Shown here piece after piece: positions 27,586-37,158 of a stretch of DNA of 64,000 bases; positions within the stretch are counted from its first letter, which is position 1, and the number at the start of each line of letters is the position of its first letter. The notes under the pieces are model-generated. The model worked only from the letters and a program-made list of their open reading frames with translations. It made no database searches and was not told the origin of the DNA. The position numbers were made by a program, and so were the translations under genes. This DNA comes from CAWBRT01 sp963791145 (GTDB taxonomy: Bacteria; Acidobacteriota; Terriglobia; Terriglobales; Acidobacteriaceae): assembly GCA_963791145.1 (NCBI GenBank), contig CAWBRT010000002.1:303500-367499 (forward strand). The letters run 5' to 3'.

Positions 27586-30500
27586 ATGGCGACATTCTTC
27601 ATCAACAGGCCCGTTTTCGCCGTCGTCATTGCCATTCTGATGGTGTTGGCCGGCATTGTCGCGATGCTTGGCCTGCCCACCTCACAGTTTCCTAACATTG
27701 CCGACCCGATGATCCAGGTGAAGGCCACCTACCCAGGCGCGGATGCCCAGACGATTGCCGAATCAGTTGCGACTCCGATTGAGCAGCAGATGTCGGGCGT
27801 CAGTGGCATGAACTACATGTACTCGTTAAGCGCGAGCTCCGGCGGAGGGATGACGCTGTACGTGGATTATCAGCTCGGGACGGATGTCAACACCGACCAG
27901 ATTCTAGCGCAGATGCGGACCGGACAGGCCAACTCGCAATTGCCCAGCGAAGTGGTCCAACAGGGGGTGCTCGTCCAGCCCGGTACGACGGCTCCCTTCA
28001 TGCTGCTTGACCTGTACTCTCCCAGCGGCGTGTACGACAACGTATTCCTGGCCAACTACGCCATTATCAATTTGCAATATGCGCTGACGCGAGTCTCGGG
28101 AGTCTCACAGGTTCAGATCTTCGGGGCTGGACCCTATGCCATGCGCATTTGGGTGAATCCCGATAAGTTGGCGAACCTGGGAGTGACGGTTGCCGACATC
28201 ACGAATGCGGTAAAAGCTCAAAACAAAGTCAATCCCGGGGGGCAAGTCGGCGGCGAACCAGTACCTTCTGGTCAGCAATTTACCTATAACGTGCGGGCCC
28301 CGGGGCGCCTGCCCACACCCGCGGAGTTCGGCAACATCGTGGTCCGCGCTCAGCCTGACGGCTCCATCTTGCGACTGAAGGACGTGGCACGGATCGACTT
28401 GGGATCGCAATACTATTCCTATCTGGCGCGGTTCGGAGAGGCGGGGAAAGGGTCCACCCAGCCAGCAGCCCTCATCGCGCTTTATCTCACCCCCGGGAGC
28501 AATGCGCTGCAGACGAGAGACGCCGTCCTCAAGATGATGGACGACGCCAAACGGAGGTTCCCCCAAGGGCTTGACTATATCGTGGCGCTCGACACTACGC
28601 TTGCGGTCAGTGCCGGTATCCACGAAATCTACATCACCCTCTTTGAAGCTCTAATCCTGGTCATTCTCGTGGTCTATATCTTCCTCCAGGGTTGGAGGGC
28701 GACGCTGATCCCATTACTGGCGGTTCCTGTCTCTCTGATTGGAACTTTCGCTGTCTTTCCGATGCTGGGGTTTTCCATAAACACCCTATCGCTTTTTGGG
28801 CTTGTCTTGGCGATTGGACTGGTCGTCGATGATGCCATTGTCGTTGTGGAGGCGGTGGAACACCACATCGAGAAGGGGATGACACCTCGCGACGCGGCCC
28901 TCAAGGCGATGGGGGAGGTCTCCGGGCCAGTGATTGCCATTGCGCTTATTCTGGCTGCCGTGTTTATTCCCACGGCCTTCGTTCCAGGTATCACCGGCCA
29001 GCTTTATAGGCAGTTCGCAGTTACTATCGCGGTTTCGGTACTATTCTCGGCGTTCAACGCACTTTCGCTCAGCCCTGCGCTATCGGCCATGCTGCTGCGT
29101 CCGCGAAAAGAGTCGCGCGGGCCGCTGGGAACCTTCTTTCGCTGGTTCAACCGCGTGTTTGGCCGGGCGACCGACGGCTACGTCGGCGTCTGTCATCACT
29201 TGATCCGCAAGGTGGGTGTTGCCTTCCTGCTGCTGGCTCTGCTAACGGTCGCCGCTGGTTTCTTCGGTAAGAAGATCCCCAAAAGCTTTCTCCCAGACGA
29301 GGATCAGGGCTATATCTATGCCGGTTTGCAACTGCCGGATGCGTCCTCGCTTCAACGTTCCGCAGAAGCCGCGAGAGATGTCGAGAAAGTCATTAGCGGC
29401 ACTCCCGGAGTGCAATACGTCAGCTCGGTCATGGGATACAGCATGTTGAGCGGCGTTAACGCCACCTATAGTTCATTCTTCTTTATCTCGCTAAAACCTT
29501 GGGAAGAACGCAAGACTCCCGAAACAAGTTACGAGGGAATCAAGGCTCACCTGCAAAAGGAACTCTCCAGAATTTCATCGGGACTTGCATTCTCGTTTCC
29601 GCCACCCGCAATCCCAGGGGTAGGGACCTCAGGGGGGGCCACATTTATTCTGGAAGACCGGTCGGGCGGAAGCATCGATTTCCTCGCGAAGAACGCGCAA
29701 CTGTTTGTGGCGGAGGCCCGCAAACGTCCGGAGTTGTCGGGGGTCATGACCACGGCGCTGTTTGGCGTTCCCCAAGTCGGCGTGAAGGTAGACAACGCCA
29801 AGGCCATGACCCAACAGATCCAACTGGATGAACTCTATCAGACCGTGCAAACGTTCATGGGCGGTTCGCTGATTAACTATTTCAATCGTTTCGGCCTGCA
29901 ATGGCAGGTGTATGTCCAGGCCGACGGCGACTTCCGCACGAACGCCTCGAACCTGGGCAAGTTCTATGTGCGCAACACCAAGGGGGATATGGTACCGCTG
30001 AGCACGCTGACCACCACCTACCCGCGGAGCGGCGCGGAGTTCGTCATGCGTTACAACCTGTTCAACTGCGTGCAAATTAATGCGGCGGCGGCTCCCGGCT
30101 ATAGCTCGGCCCAAGCGATGGCGGCCCTGGAGGACGTCTTCCATAGAACAATGCCCAGCCAGATGGGCTTCGATTACATGGGTATGTCCTACCAGGAGCA
30201 AAAGGCCGCGCAAGGCGTTTCGGCCGGCGCCATTTTCGGCCTGGCGCTGTTTGTGGTTTTCCTCATCATGGCGGCTCAATATGAGAGCTGGACGCTGCCC
30301 TTCAGCGTGTTATTGGGCGTGCCGATCGCCGTATTCGGCGCGTTCATCACGATCTACGTGCGCCGCCAGGTGAATATGGTGCTCGATAACGACGTGTACG
30401 CGCAGATTGGCCTGGTTATGCTCATCGGGCTGTCGGCCAAGAACGCAATTCTGATCGTCGAGTTCGCCAAGGCTGAGTACGACAAGGGTAAGCCACTCAT

Positions 30501-30795
30501 AGATGCGGCTCTGATCGGCGCCAAGCTGCGATTGCGGCCAATTCTGATGACCGCCTTCGCCTTCATCCTTGGCTGCGTGCCACTGTGGAAAGCATCCGGC
30601 GCAGGTGCAATTTCCCGGCAGGTGCTGGGCACCGTCGTCATCGGCGGCATGATGGCCTCTACAGTGCTTGCCATCTTCTTCATTCCGGTCAGCTTCGAGG
30701 TTGTCGAGCGCTTTGGCAGGTGGATATCGGGCGAGAAGAAAGAGTCGCACGCACCTGAAGGGTCGGCCGTAGCGGAAGGAATCGTACGTGACTAA
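27586..30795 (+). CDS. HAE1-type RND multidrug efflux permease
   Basis: The 1069-residue protein shows the AcrB/MexB layout: an N-terminal helix (FFINRPVFAVVIAILMVLAG), twelve membrane spans in two sets, and two large periplasmic loops. The proton-relay aspartates lie in GLVLAIGLVVDDAIVVVE, and the second-half motif is IGLSAKNAILIVEFAK. Length and motifs are those of an active pump. It exports lipophilic drugs or bile-like compounds with proton uptake. It sits between the adaptor (2-nt gap) and the channel gene (8-nt overlap), a complete tripartite operon. No local TetR or MarR regulator is seen. Confidence 0.96.
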   Translation: MATFFINRPVFAVVIAILMVLAGIVAMLGLPTSQFPNIADPMIQVKATYPGADAQTIAESVATPIEQQMSGVSGMNYMYSLSASSGGGMTLYVDYQLGTDVNTDQILAQMRTGQANSQLPSEVVQQGVLVQPGTTAPFMLLDLYSPSGVYDNVFLANYAIINLQYALTRVSGVSQVQIFGAGPYAMRIWVNPDKLANLGVTVADITNAVKAQNKVNPGGQVGGEPVPSGQQFTYNVRAPGRLPTPAEFGNIVVRAQPDGSILRLKDVARIDLGSQYYSYLARFGEAGKGSTQPAALIALYLTPGSNALQTRDAVLKMMDDAKRRFPQGLDYIVALDTTLAVSAGIHEIYITLFEALILVILVVYIFLQGWRATLIPLLAVPVSLIGTFAVFPMLGFSINTLSLFGLVLAIGLVVDDAIVVVEAVEHHIEKGMTPRDAALKAMGEVSGPVIAIALILAAVFIPTAFVPGITGQLYRQFAVTIAVSVLFSAFNALSLSPALSAMLLRPRKESRGPLGTFFRWFNRVFGRATDGYVGVCHHLIRKVGVAFLLLALLTVAAGFFGKKIPKSFLPDEDQGYIYAGLQLPDASSLQRSAEAARDVEKVISGTPGVQYVSSVMGYSMLSGVNATYSSFFFISLKPWEERKTPETSYEGIKAHLQKELSRISSGLAFSFPPPAIPGVGTSGGATFILEDRSGGSIDFLAKNAQLFVAEARKRPELSGVMTTALFGVPQVGVKVDNAKAMTQQIQLDELYQTVQTFMGGSLINYFNRFGLQWQVYVQADGDFRTNASNLGKFYVRNTKGDMVPLSTLTTTYPRSGAEFVMRYNLFNCVQINAAAAPGYSSAQAMAALEDVFHRTMPSQMGFDYMGMSYQEQKAAQGVSAGAIFGLALFVVFLIMAAQYESWTLPFSVLLGVPIAVFGAFITIYVRRQVNMVLDNDVYAQIGLVMLIGLSAKNAILIVEFAKAEYDKGKPLIDAALIGAKLRLRPILMTAFAFILGCVPLWKASGAGAISRQVLGTVVIGGMMASTVLAIFFIPVSFEVVERFGRWISGEKKESHAPEGSAVAEGIVRD

Positions 30796-32176
30796 AATAA
30801 CCGCATTGCTTGCCGTGCTCCCACTGCTTGTGTCGTTCGCTTGTACTGTCGGTCCGAACTACAAACGCCCGGCAGTTTCGGTTCCTGGGCAGTATCGGGG
30901 GATACCGCCGGATGCTCCACAAAAGCCAACGGGCGAAGAGTTTGGAGAGATGAAGTGGTGGGACGTGTTCCAGGATGAGGTGCTGCAAGGCCTCATCAAG
31001 GAGGCTCTGACCAATAGCTACGGCGTACGCATCGCGGCGGCGCATGTGCTGCAGGCCAATGCCAGTCTGGGGATTACCCGTGCGAATCAATTTCCATCCC
31101 TGAGCGGAACGGCGGGTGTTCAGAACGAACGCAATACTTTCTTTCCCGACGCGCCCACCTTTCAGAGTGCGACGCTGCAGATGTCCTACATTATCGATTT
31201 CTGGGGGCAATTCCGGCGTGCCACGGAAGCGGCCCGTGCGACCCTCCTGGCAACGGAATATGCCCAGAATGTGGTCCGCATGACCTTGGTGTCATCGGTG
31301 GCGACAAACTACTTTCAGTTGCGCCAATTCGATTCGCAGTTGGAGTTCGCCAAACGCACGGTGGAAGCCGACAACGAGATACTCAGAATCAATACCATTA
31401 AATTCAGAGGCGGCGAGAGCTCAATCCAGGATGTATATCAGGCCGAGCTGCTGGTGTGGCAAGCCGAAGCGCAAGTCATAAGCCTGCAACAATCGATCGA
31501 GCAAACAGAGAATCAGATTAGTGTTTTGCTCGGCAGAAACCCGGGGCCAATAGCTCGTGGTCTCAGCCTAGTCGCGCAGCCGCATCCGCCTGAGGTGCCC
31601 ACGGGGTTGCCGTCCGCTATTCTTCAGCGCCGTCCGGACGTACGCCAAGCTGAAGAAACGTTGGTCGCTGCCAATGCGAACGTTGGAGTAGCGAAGGCAG
31701 CTTTTTTCCCTCAGTTTGCATTAACCGGCGCGTTCGGCGCCCAAAGTACATCGCTGACCACATTCCTGAATGGCCCCGCCACGTTCTGGGCGGTAGGAGG
31801 ACAAGCGCTCCAGCCACTGTTCCAGGGAGGCAGGATCAAGAGCTCTTACCGCCTCGCGTGGGCGCAGCGAGATGAAGCCGACCTGGTGTACAAGCAAACC
31901 GTGCAGCAAGCGTTCGGAGATGTTTCCGATAGCCTCGTAGGCTACCGACAATCCCGACAGTTTCGAATGAAGCTTCAGGAACAAACGGCAACATATAAGC
32001 AAGCCGCTGATCTTGCCAATGTACGCTTCTTGGGAGGAGTCACTGCTTTTCTTGAGGTACTTGTAACGGAGCAACAATATTTCGCTTCGGAGCTAAGCCT
32101 AGCACAGGCATGGTTTGCCGAAATGCAGAACTATTTGCGGTTGTATCAAGCCCTGGGCGGGGGCTGGCAGCAATAA
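30788..32176 (+). CDS. Outer-membrane efflux channel of the NodT/OprM family
   Basis: The 462-residue protein starts at GTG 30788, inside the end of the permease gene. The lipobox SFACTVGPNYKRP is typical of OprM-like lipoproteins. Two OEP repeats follow with long coiled-coil helices (TEAARATLLATEYAQN..., YRLAWAQRDEADLVYKQ) and the inter-repeat motif LQRRPDVRQAEE. It forms the trimeric exit duct for the RND pump. The gene order adaptor-pump-channel and the overlaps support joint expression. Confidence 0.94.
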   Translation: MTKITALLAVLPLLVSFACTVGPNYKRPAVSVPGQYRGIPPDAPQKPTGEEFGEMKWWDVFQDEVLQGLIKEALTNSYGVRIAAAHVLQANASLGITRANQFPSLSGTAGVQNERNTFFPDAPTFQSATLQMSYIIDFWGQFRRATEAARATLLATEYAQNVVRMTLVSSVATNYFQLRQFDSQLEFAKRTVEADNEILRINTIKFRGGESSIQDVYQAELLVWQAEAQVISLQQSIEQTENQISVLLGRNPGPIARGLSLVAQPHPPEVPTGLPSAILQRRPDVRQAEETLVAANANVGVAKAAFFPQFALTGAFGAQSTSLTTFLNGPATFWAVGGQALQPLFQGGRIKSSYRLAWAQRDEADLVYKQTVQQAFGDVSDSLVGYRQSRQFRMKLQEQTATYKQAADLANVRFLGGVTAFLEVLVTEQQYFASELSLAQAWFAEMQNYLRLYQALGGGWQQ

Positions 32177-32336
32177 GCAGGATCCCTTCGTGAATTGCGC
32201 GCCTATTCGCCCGGGCTGTTTGTACTGAACGACGGACATCATTTGTAAGCCAAGTGAGACATGAGCCATCGCTCTCCGAGTATGAGCCCGGGCTTTTCCG
32301 AAAGAACGAGCGTCGGCCGATCGGGCAGCGGCACGG

Positions 32337-34166
32337 GTGCAAGTTGATTGTCGGCACCGTCGGCTCATTGAGGTTCTTATTCCTTTGACTCTTACTAGTA
32401 TAGCTAACGAAACAAATGTGAAGCGAGGATCGGGTTCCAGGCGTACGGTAAGCCTAGGTCGTTTCGCGAGAATTGTGCGTTCACCCCTTGGGGTTGTCTG
32501 CCTCGCTGCCCTTGTCTGCAGTTTTTCGTCTCTGGCGGCGGAATCGACGCCAGCGAGAAGCGGTATCGCATTGTATAGCTCTTACAGGTGCTTCACGAGT
32601 GCCGTCGGCGTACTCGTGGCTGTGCAGATGCTGCTCATCGTCGGTTTGTTATGGAATCGCCGGCGAGCTACAGACGTGTTGCGCCGAAACGAAGGTTTGT
32701 TGCGGACAGTTACGGATCACTCGCATGTCGGCCTCGCCATGCTTGATGCAGATCGCCGCTACATTTTCGCCAATGCCGCTTATGCTGAACTGCTGGACCT
32801 GAGCGTTACGAACATCATCGGCAAGTGCGTCGAAGAGGCACTTCCATACCTTTACTGCCGAATTAGCGAGCACCTGGACCGAGCCTTCGCCGGGGAGCGC
32901 GTCAGCTATGAGAGAACGGTGCCGGGCGACTCCGGCTCGGAAGACGGAAGAGGTGACCGATGTTATGCGGTAATGTATCAGCCGCTGCACAACTCTGGAG
33001 AAGTAACTGGTGTGACTGTGACGGTTGTGGACATTACCGACCGCAGGCGAATCGAGGAAGCGCTAAGGCAGAGCGAGCAGCGTTTCCGTCTCATGGGCGA
33101 AACCATACCATATGGCGTGTGGATGACCGATGCTCGCGGCGACATCGCGTACCTCAGCGAGGCACTTCTGCAACTGGTCGGAATGACAACGAAGCGCGTA
33201 CGCGAGGTCGGCTGGAGTCATCTTCTCCCGAAGGAGGATGTACAGCCGGTCATGGAACGCTGGCGACGTTGTATGAGGACGGGTGAGGATTGGGAAAGCG
33301 AACTTCGCATTCGGGGTCTGGATGGCACGCGACGCACCATTCTTTCCCGCGGGAAGCCGGTGCGCGATTCGAACGGCCAACTCGTCGCGTGGGCGGGGAT
33401 CAACCTCGATATCGATGATCGCAAGCGGAGCGAAGAGGCGCTGATCCGCAGCGAGAAATTGGCGTCGACCGGACGCTTGGCGGCTACCATGGCGCACGAA
33501 GTCAACAATTCCCTGGCGGCCGCAATGAACTCGGTGTTCCTCGCCATAAACAACGCTGATAGCACTAAATATGTCCGCCAGTATCTGGCCATCGCGGATG
33601 CGCAGCTTAAACGGATCGAACATATAACCCAACAGGCACTGGGTTTCTATTCGGAGACTACCGCACCTGCGAACGTTTCGGTGACCGGCGTGTTGGACTC
33701 CGTGACTGAGTTGCTGGGAAGAAAGATCGGGTTGAAGCAGGTGATTCTTGAGAAGCAGTACAAAGATCAGCCAGAGGTCACCGCTGTCGCCGGGGAACTG
33801 CGTCAGGTATTCTCGACGCTTCTGATCAACAGTCTAGATGCAGTCGAACAAAACGGCAAGATCACACTGCGGGTTTCCGGTTGGCGGCAAGTCGGCCGCG
33901 GCAGCCGTTGCGTCAGGGTGACCATAGCTGACAATGGCAAAGGAATAAGTCCAAGTGTTATTCCCCACATCTTTGAGGCTTTCTACACGACCAAGGAAAC
34001 GGTCGGTACCGGTCTCGGCCTCTGGGTGGGTAAGCAGATCATCGACAAACACGGCGGTTGTATCCGCGTCCACACCAACACACGAGGAGCACGCAGAGGA
34101 ACAACTTTCTCGGTCCTGCTTCCGATTGGCGGGATGCGCGCCGCAGCGACCACCGCGTCAGTGTAA
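32337..34166 (+). CDS. Membrane PAS sensor histidine kinase
   Basis: The 609-codon frame opens at GTG 32337; GTG 32418 is an alternative. Two hydrophobic segments near the N terminus (about 46-68 and 85-108) suggest a membrane anchor. Two PAS/PAC domains follow (about 122-240 and 248-370), then a HisKA domain with H387 in MAHEVNNSLAA, and an HATPase domain with INSLDAVEQNG, ADNGKGIS and GTGLGLWVGKQI. No receiver is fused. It precedes a Crp/Fnr regulator (82-bp gap) and a lone receiver at 35.25 kb, which may be its partner. The signal is unknown. Confidence 0.9.
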   Translation: MQVDCRHRRLIEVLIPLTLTSIANETNVKRGSGSRRTVSLGRFARIVRSPLGVVCLAALVCSFSSLAAESTPARSGIALYSSYRCFTSAVGVLVAVQMLLIVGLLWNRRRATDVLRRNEGLLRTVTDHSHVGLAMLDADRRYIFANAAYAELLDLSVTNIIGKCVEEALPYLYCRISEHLDRAFAGERVSYERTVPGDSGSEDGRGDRCYAVMYQPLHNSGEVTGVTVTVVDITDRRRIEEALRQSEQRFRLMGETIPYGVWMTDARGDIAYLSEALLQLVGMTTKRVREVGWSHLLPKEDVQPVMERWRRCMRTGEDWESELRIRGLDGTRRTILSRGKPVRDSNGQLVAWAGINLDIDDRKRSEEALIRSEKLASTGRLAATMAHEVNNSLAAAMNSVFLAINNADSTKYVRQYLAIADAQLKRIEHITQQALGFYSETTAPANVSVTGVLDSVTELLGRKIGLKQVILEKQYKDQPEVTAVAGELRQVFSTLLINSLDAVEQNGKITLRVSGWRQVGRGSRCVRVTIADNGKGISPSVIPHIFEAFYTTKETVGTGLGLWVGKQIIDKHGGCIRVHTNTRGARRGTTFSVLLPIGGMRAAATTASV

Positions 34167-34247
34167 TCATACGCTTGGATAACTTCGGCGACAGAGCAGC
34201 TGCAATGACGTCTACATATGGGCGATTCTGTCCGGAGGAGGCTGGCG

Positions 34248-34940
34248 ATGGCTTGCACATCTGCCGCTGGCGCACACATTAACCTGCAATCATTGTTCCT
34301 TGAAGGATTGGCAACCGCTGACCGCAACCGTATCCTAGCCGCTGCACACACTCGCCAACTGTTCGCCAATACCGTCGTTGCACACCAGGGCAGCCCTGCC
34401 GACTACCTCTTTCTGCTGACCAAGGGGCATGCCAGATTTTTCTTCATCACGGAAGACGGCCGGAAGATTATCCTTCATTGGCTTGCAACCGGTGAGATCT
34501 TCGGCGGTATAGTGCTCTCGGCACGCCCATCCACATATCTCGTCAGCACTGAAATGGTGAGGGACGGCTGTGTGCTGGCCTGGGACCGCCGCACCATCCG
34601 CGGCCTCGCTTTGCGTTACCCGGCGCTGTGGGAAAATACTATCGCTGCTGGGGCAGACTACCTGACATTCTACCTGGCCGCCCATGTGGCTCTGACCTGC
34701 CAAGACGCCAGGCAGAGAGTCGCTCATATATTGATTACCCTTGCCCAGGGCATCGGCCAGAAAGTTTCTGATGGAGTTATGCTTACCGCTACCAATGAGG
34801 AATTGGCGAGCGCGGCAAATACCACCTTGTTCACGGTCAGCCGCCTTATGAGCGAATGGCAGCGCCAAGGCACCCTACGGAAGAGCCGCGGCAGGCTCCT
34901 GCTCCGATCTCCGGCGACACTTCTCCAAGCAGTTGCCTGA
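34248..34940 (+). CDS. Crp/Fnr-family transcription regulator
   Basis: The start is at ATG 34248 (230 residues), with GGAGG 7 nt before; a start ten codons earlier lacks one. The N-terminal cNMP-binding fold (about 10-125) has DYLFLLTKGHARFF and GEIFGG, but the phosphate-binding Arg/Ser pair of true cAMP receptors is not evident. The FNR iron-sulphur cysteine cluster is also absent. The HTH_Crp domain (about 150-215) has the recognition helix TLFTVSRLMSEW. FNR has Glu where Phe stands here, so DNA specificity should differ from TTGAT. It is the best local candidate for binding the island dyads, although this is inference. The effector is unknown. Confidence 0.88.
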   Translation: MACTSAAGAHINLQSLFLEGLATADRNRILAAAHTRQLFANTVVAHQGSPADYLFLLTKGHARFFFITEDGRKIILHWLATGEIFGGIVLSARPSTYLVSTEMVRDGCVLAWDRRTIRGLALRYPALWENTIAAGADYLTFYLAAHVALTCQDARQRVAHILITLAQGIGQKVSDGVMLTATNEELASAANTTLFTVSRLMSEWQRQGTLRKSRGRLLLRSPATLLQAVA

Positions 34941-35252
34941 TCGTCGCCTCGCATAGCAGTTTCCAGAACTGATTCGTAACGACTGGCCCTCCGACTCCCC
35001 TGCCACTTCCACATTGTGTGAATCGGTTAACCGGCTCGGCGGAGCCGTCGTTGGCTGAGCCGTCCTCCCGAGTAATCAGCAGCGGTTCAGGGTTTAACGT
35101 TACCGGCCCCCTCTTCCTTGCGCCCGAGCAAGCACCAAAGTGACGATGGGCAACGACGGGGATGCGGCCGGATGTCATTCTTATCTTGGCTCAGGTCCAG
35201 CATCTCATGTCAGCCCTTTCGGACTGATGGACCGGACAGTTGGAGGTTAACA
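34941..35252. other. Spacer without a gene
   Basis: The 312 bp between the Crp/Fnr gene and the receiver show no convincing coding frame and no good dyad. A small inverted pair (CAGTT/AACTG) lies at about 34960-34974. Confidence 0.3.
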
Positions 35253-35690
35253 TTGCAGTCAATCTGTATCCTTGTGGTGGATGATTTTGAACCATTTCGC
35301 GATATAGTCCGCGATGTCATCGGGGCAAGTCCACACTTGCCTGCTTTGCGAGTTATCTGCGAGGCTACAAATGGCTTGGAAGCGGTTAAGAAAGCCGAGC
35401 AGCTACGTCCCGATATAGTTCTATTGGATATAGCTCTTCCGGAGTTAAATGGGATCCAGGCGGCTCGGAACATTCGTAACAACGCACCGGAATGCAAACT
35501 GTTGTTCGTTAGCCAACATCGTTCCCCGGTGCTGGTTCGCGAGGCCTTAAGCACTGGCGCGCATGGATACGTTCTTAAATCTGCAGTCGCATTTGAGTTA
35601 CTGCCGGCGCTGCTAGCGGTCTCTACGAATAAGCAGTTCATCAGCAGTGAGCTGGCAGGTTACGACTTGACTGGGTACACAAACGGCTAA
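35253..35690 (+). CDS. Stand-alone response regulator receiver
   Basis: The start is a TTG at 35253, chosen because GGAGG lies 6 nt upstream and because the receiver fold begins right after it (145 residues). Signature residues are DD in VVDDFEPF, D in VLLDIALPELNG, S in FVSQHRS and K in YVLKSA. It resembles the receiver half of the REC-MEDS protein at 45.9 kb (shared ADDFE/VDDFE, LFVSQ, LPELNG/LPKLNG), so the two are paralogues, this one without an output domain. A partner kinase could be the PAS kinase 1.1 kb upstream. Confidence 0.83.
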   Translation: MQSICILVVDDFEPFRDIVRDVIGASPHLPALRVICEATNGLEAVKKAEQLRPDIVLLDIALPELNGIQAARNIRNNAPECKLLFVSQHRSPVLVREALSTGAHGYVLKSAVAFELLPALLAVSTNKQFISSELAGYDLTGYTNG

Positions 35691-35845
35691 GAAGGACTAT
35701 GGCCGCAAGCTGCCTGCACTCCTCGTTCGATTGAGCAGCAAACAATGAGCCAGACGCACGCAAAGGCCGGATTCTCGAAGCCACGTTCGAGGTGTTCTAA
35801 GCATGATCCAGTGCCGACACGAATATATCTCCCCATCGACCTCAC

Positions 35846-36307
35846 TTACCGACTTGTACGAGTATGGCCTATTTGCTTGCCACCGTCTGACACTTGCCCT
35901 GTGCTAGAGCATTTCTTCAACCTTCGCGCGACCCGATTTACAGGCCCGCGGAATAGAATATATGGCACCACGGCGAGCGCCGCAGCCACGATGAACGCCT
36001 GAACTGGATACCACCACCGTAGAACGATCAATTGGTATATGGTGTCAAGAAATAGTGCGACGATAAACACCCGGCCGATGTCGTTCCACCCGGACCAGAG
36101 CAGGCGGTTCCGATCGGTCGAACTCGTAAAGACGGCCCAGAAGTACGCCGGTCGCCCCTCCTTACAATCCTTTAGGCCAGCTCGGATTGCGAGCGAAGCG
36201 GCGACGATGGGCTGAATCACCAGTCGGATATGCATGACTCCGCTTGCCCGGCCGGCGAGTTGCTCTACGGCACGACTCAGCATCTGATCTATCGTCACAC
36301 CATTCAC
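35846..36307 (-). CDS. Small conserved membrane protein
   Basis: From GTG 36307 the frame has 153 residues; an internal ATG at 36235 with GGAG close before it may be the true start. Two to three hydrophobic helices are seen (LVIQPIVAASLAIRAG, VFIVALFLDTIYQLIVL, VQAFIVAAALAVVPYILF), with the stretch EGRPAYFWAVFTS between. I recall similar 120-150-residue membrane proteins in Acidobacteriota stress loci but no named family. It ends convergently to the receiver gene. The function is unknown. Confidence 0.65.
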   Translation of the reverse strand: MNGVTIDQMLSRAVEQLAGRASGVMHIRLVIQPIVAASLAIRAGLKDCKEGRPAYFWAVFTSSTDRNRLLWSGWNDIGRVFIVALFLDTIYQLIVLRWWYPVQAFIVAAALAVVPYILFRGPVNRVARRLKKCSSTGQVSDGGKQIGHTRTSR

Positions 36308-36485
36308 TCATTTAGACGAGCGTTCTCACATAGGTTGGCGGAGCGATTCACCGCTATGACTGGCTTTCATCAATGCTTCACAGTCACTCATGAGACACCG
36401 CGCTACCACAATGCGACCGGGCACTATATGCTACCCCCACGACATTTCCGATAGAGCCTCTTAAAGCACCCTTTATGAACCATGT

Positions 36486-36794
36486 CTAGGCCGCATGGCC
36501 ATGAATACGTGACTGCGGTCGTCCCATGTGCGGCGGGGCAACTTGGTTGCCGTGCTCTACACTGACTCTCAGAGGATTCACTCGTGATTCGGTTGCCATC
36601 CTGAACATCAACGCGCTAACCACTGCGATCATTGCTAGAGCGGCCGCGGCACCGAGGAACGCACACACTTCAGCGATCGCCGCAATTCTCTCCGGTGCCG
36701 AACTCACTATTGATAAAATGGCTGCCCGGGCTGCATCGTTCGCTGACATGCTTGACGCCGCGGAACCGGGGGGAACAAACCAGAAAATAAGCAT
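36486..36794 (-). CDS. Small hypothetical membrane protein
   Basis: From ATG 36794 (GGAGG 6 nt upstream) the product has 102 residues. One clear membrane helix (CAFLGAAAALAMIAVVSALM) is followed by a short basic tail. A predicted promoter sits just upstream: dyad J at 36847-36866 and TATAGT at 36820-36825, giving a leader of about 20 nt. That arrangement is the main reason to accept the gene over the overlapping plus-strand frame. No family is recognised. Confidence 0.55.
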   Translation of the reverse strand: MLIFWFVPPGSAASSMSANDAARAAILSIVSSAPERIAAIAEVCAFLGAAAALAMIAVVSALMFRMATESRVNPLRVSVEHGNQVAPPHMGRPQSRIHGHAA

Positions 36795-36846
36795 ATCAGG
36801 CCTCCGCTCAACAACTGCGACTATAGCCAACGACCGAGACCTTGCG

Positions 36847-36866
36847 AACTAGCAAGAATGACAGTG
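36847..36866 (-). promoter_or_regulatory. Dyad site J (AACTAGCA-N4-TGACAGTG)
   Basis: One of the best copies: the left half is full and the right half seven of eight. TATAGT on the minus strand (36820-36825) is centred exactly 34 bp from the dyad centre, and the start codon of the small membrane protein is about 20 nt after the predicted transcript start. Confidence 0.65.
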
Positions 36867-37045
36867 CCGGGCACCGATTGCACGGGCAGGGGAGCAACCG
36901 AATGCTCGGGAATGCTGCGTGCAGTTCGCCACCGACGTAACTAAGGTTATGTCGTGTCTCCAAATGGACATCTGTTCTCCTTCGGAGCGACCTTGTTATC
37001 GCGACACCCTGGCTTAGTAGTTGATCGACTTAGTTCGCGAGGTGT

Positions 37046-37061
37046 TGTGAGAGCTGTCACA
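37046..37061. promoter_or_regulatory. Palindrome matching the classical CRP consensus
   Basis: TGTGA-N6-TCACA is complete in both halves. It lies about 100 bp before the small frame at 37159. It differs in sequence and spacing from the island dyads. With no transcription data, it is only a candidate site; the rest of 36867-37158 shows nothing else. Confidence 0.35.
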
Positions 37062-37158
37062 TAACGTAAGCCCACACATCACTGAGTTGAATTGGTATTT
37101 GAACTAACGTCATACGCTGTGGTGGCGGACTTCACTGTTCCGCCGGGATGGTGCAGTC

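Noticed and set aside
36621..36640. A dyad-like match CACTGCGA-N4-TGCTAGAG
   Set aside because: It lies inside the coding part of the small membrane gene and has no suitable hexamer; probably chance.
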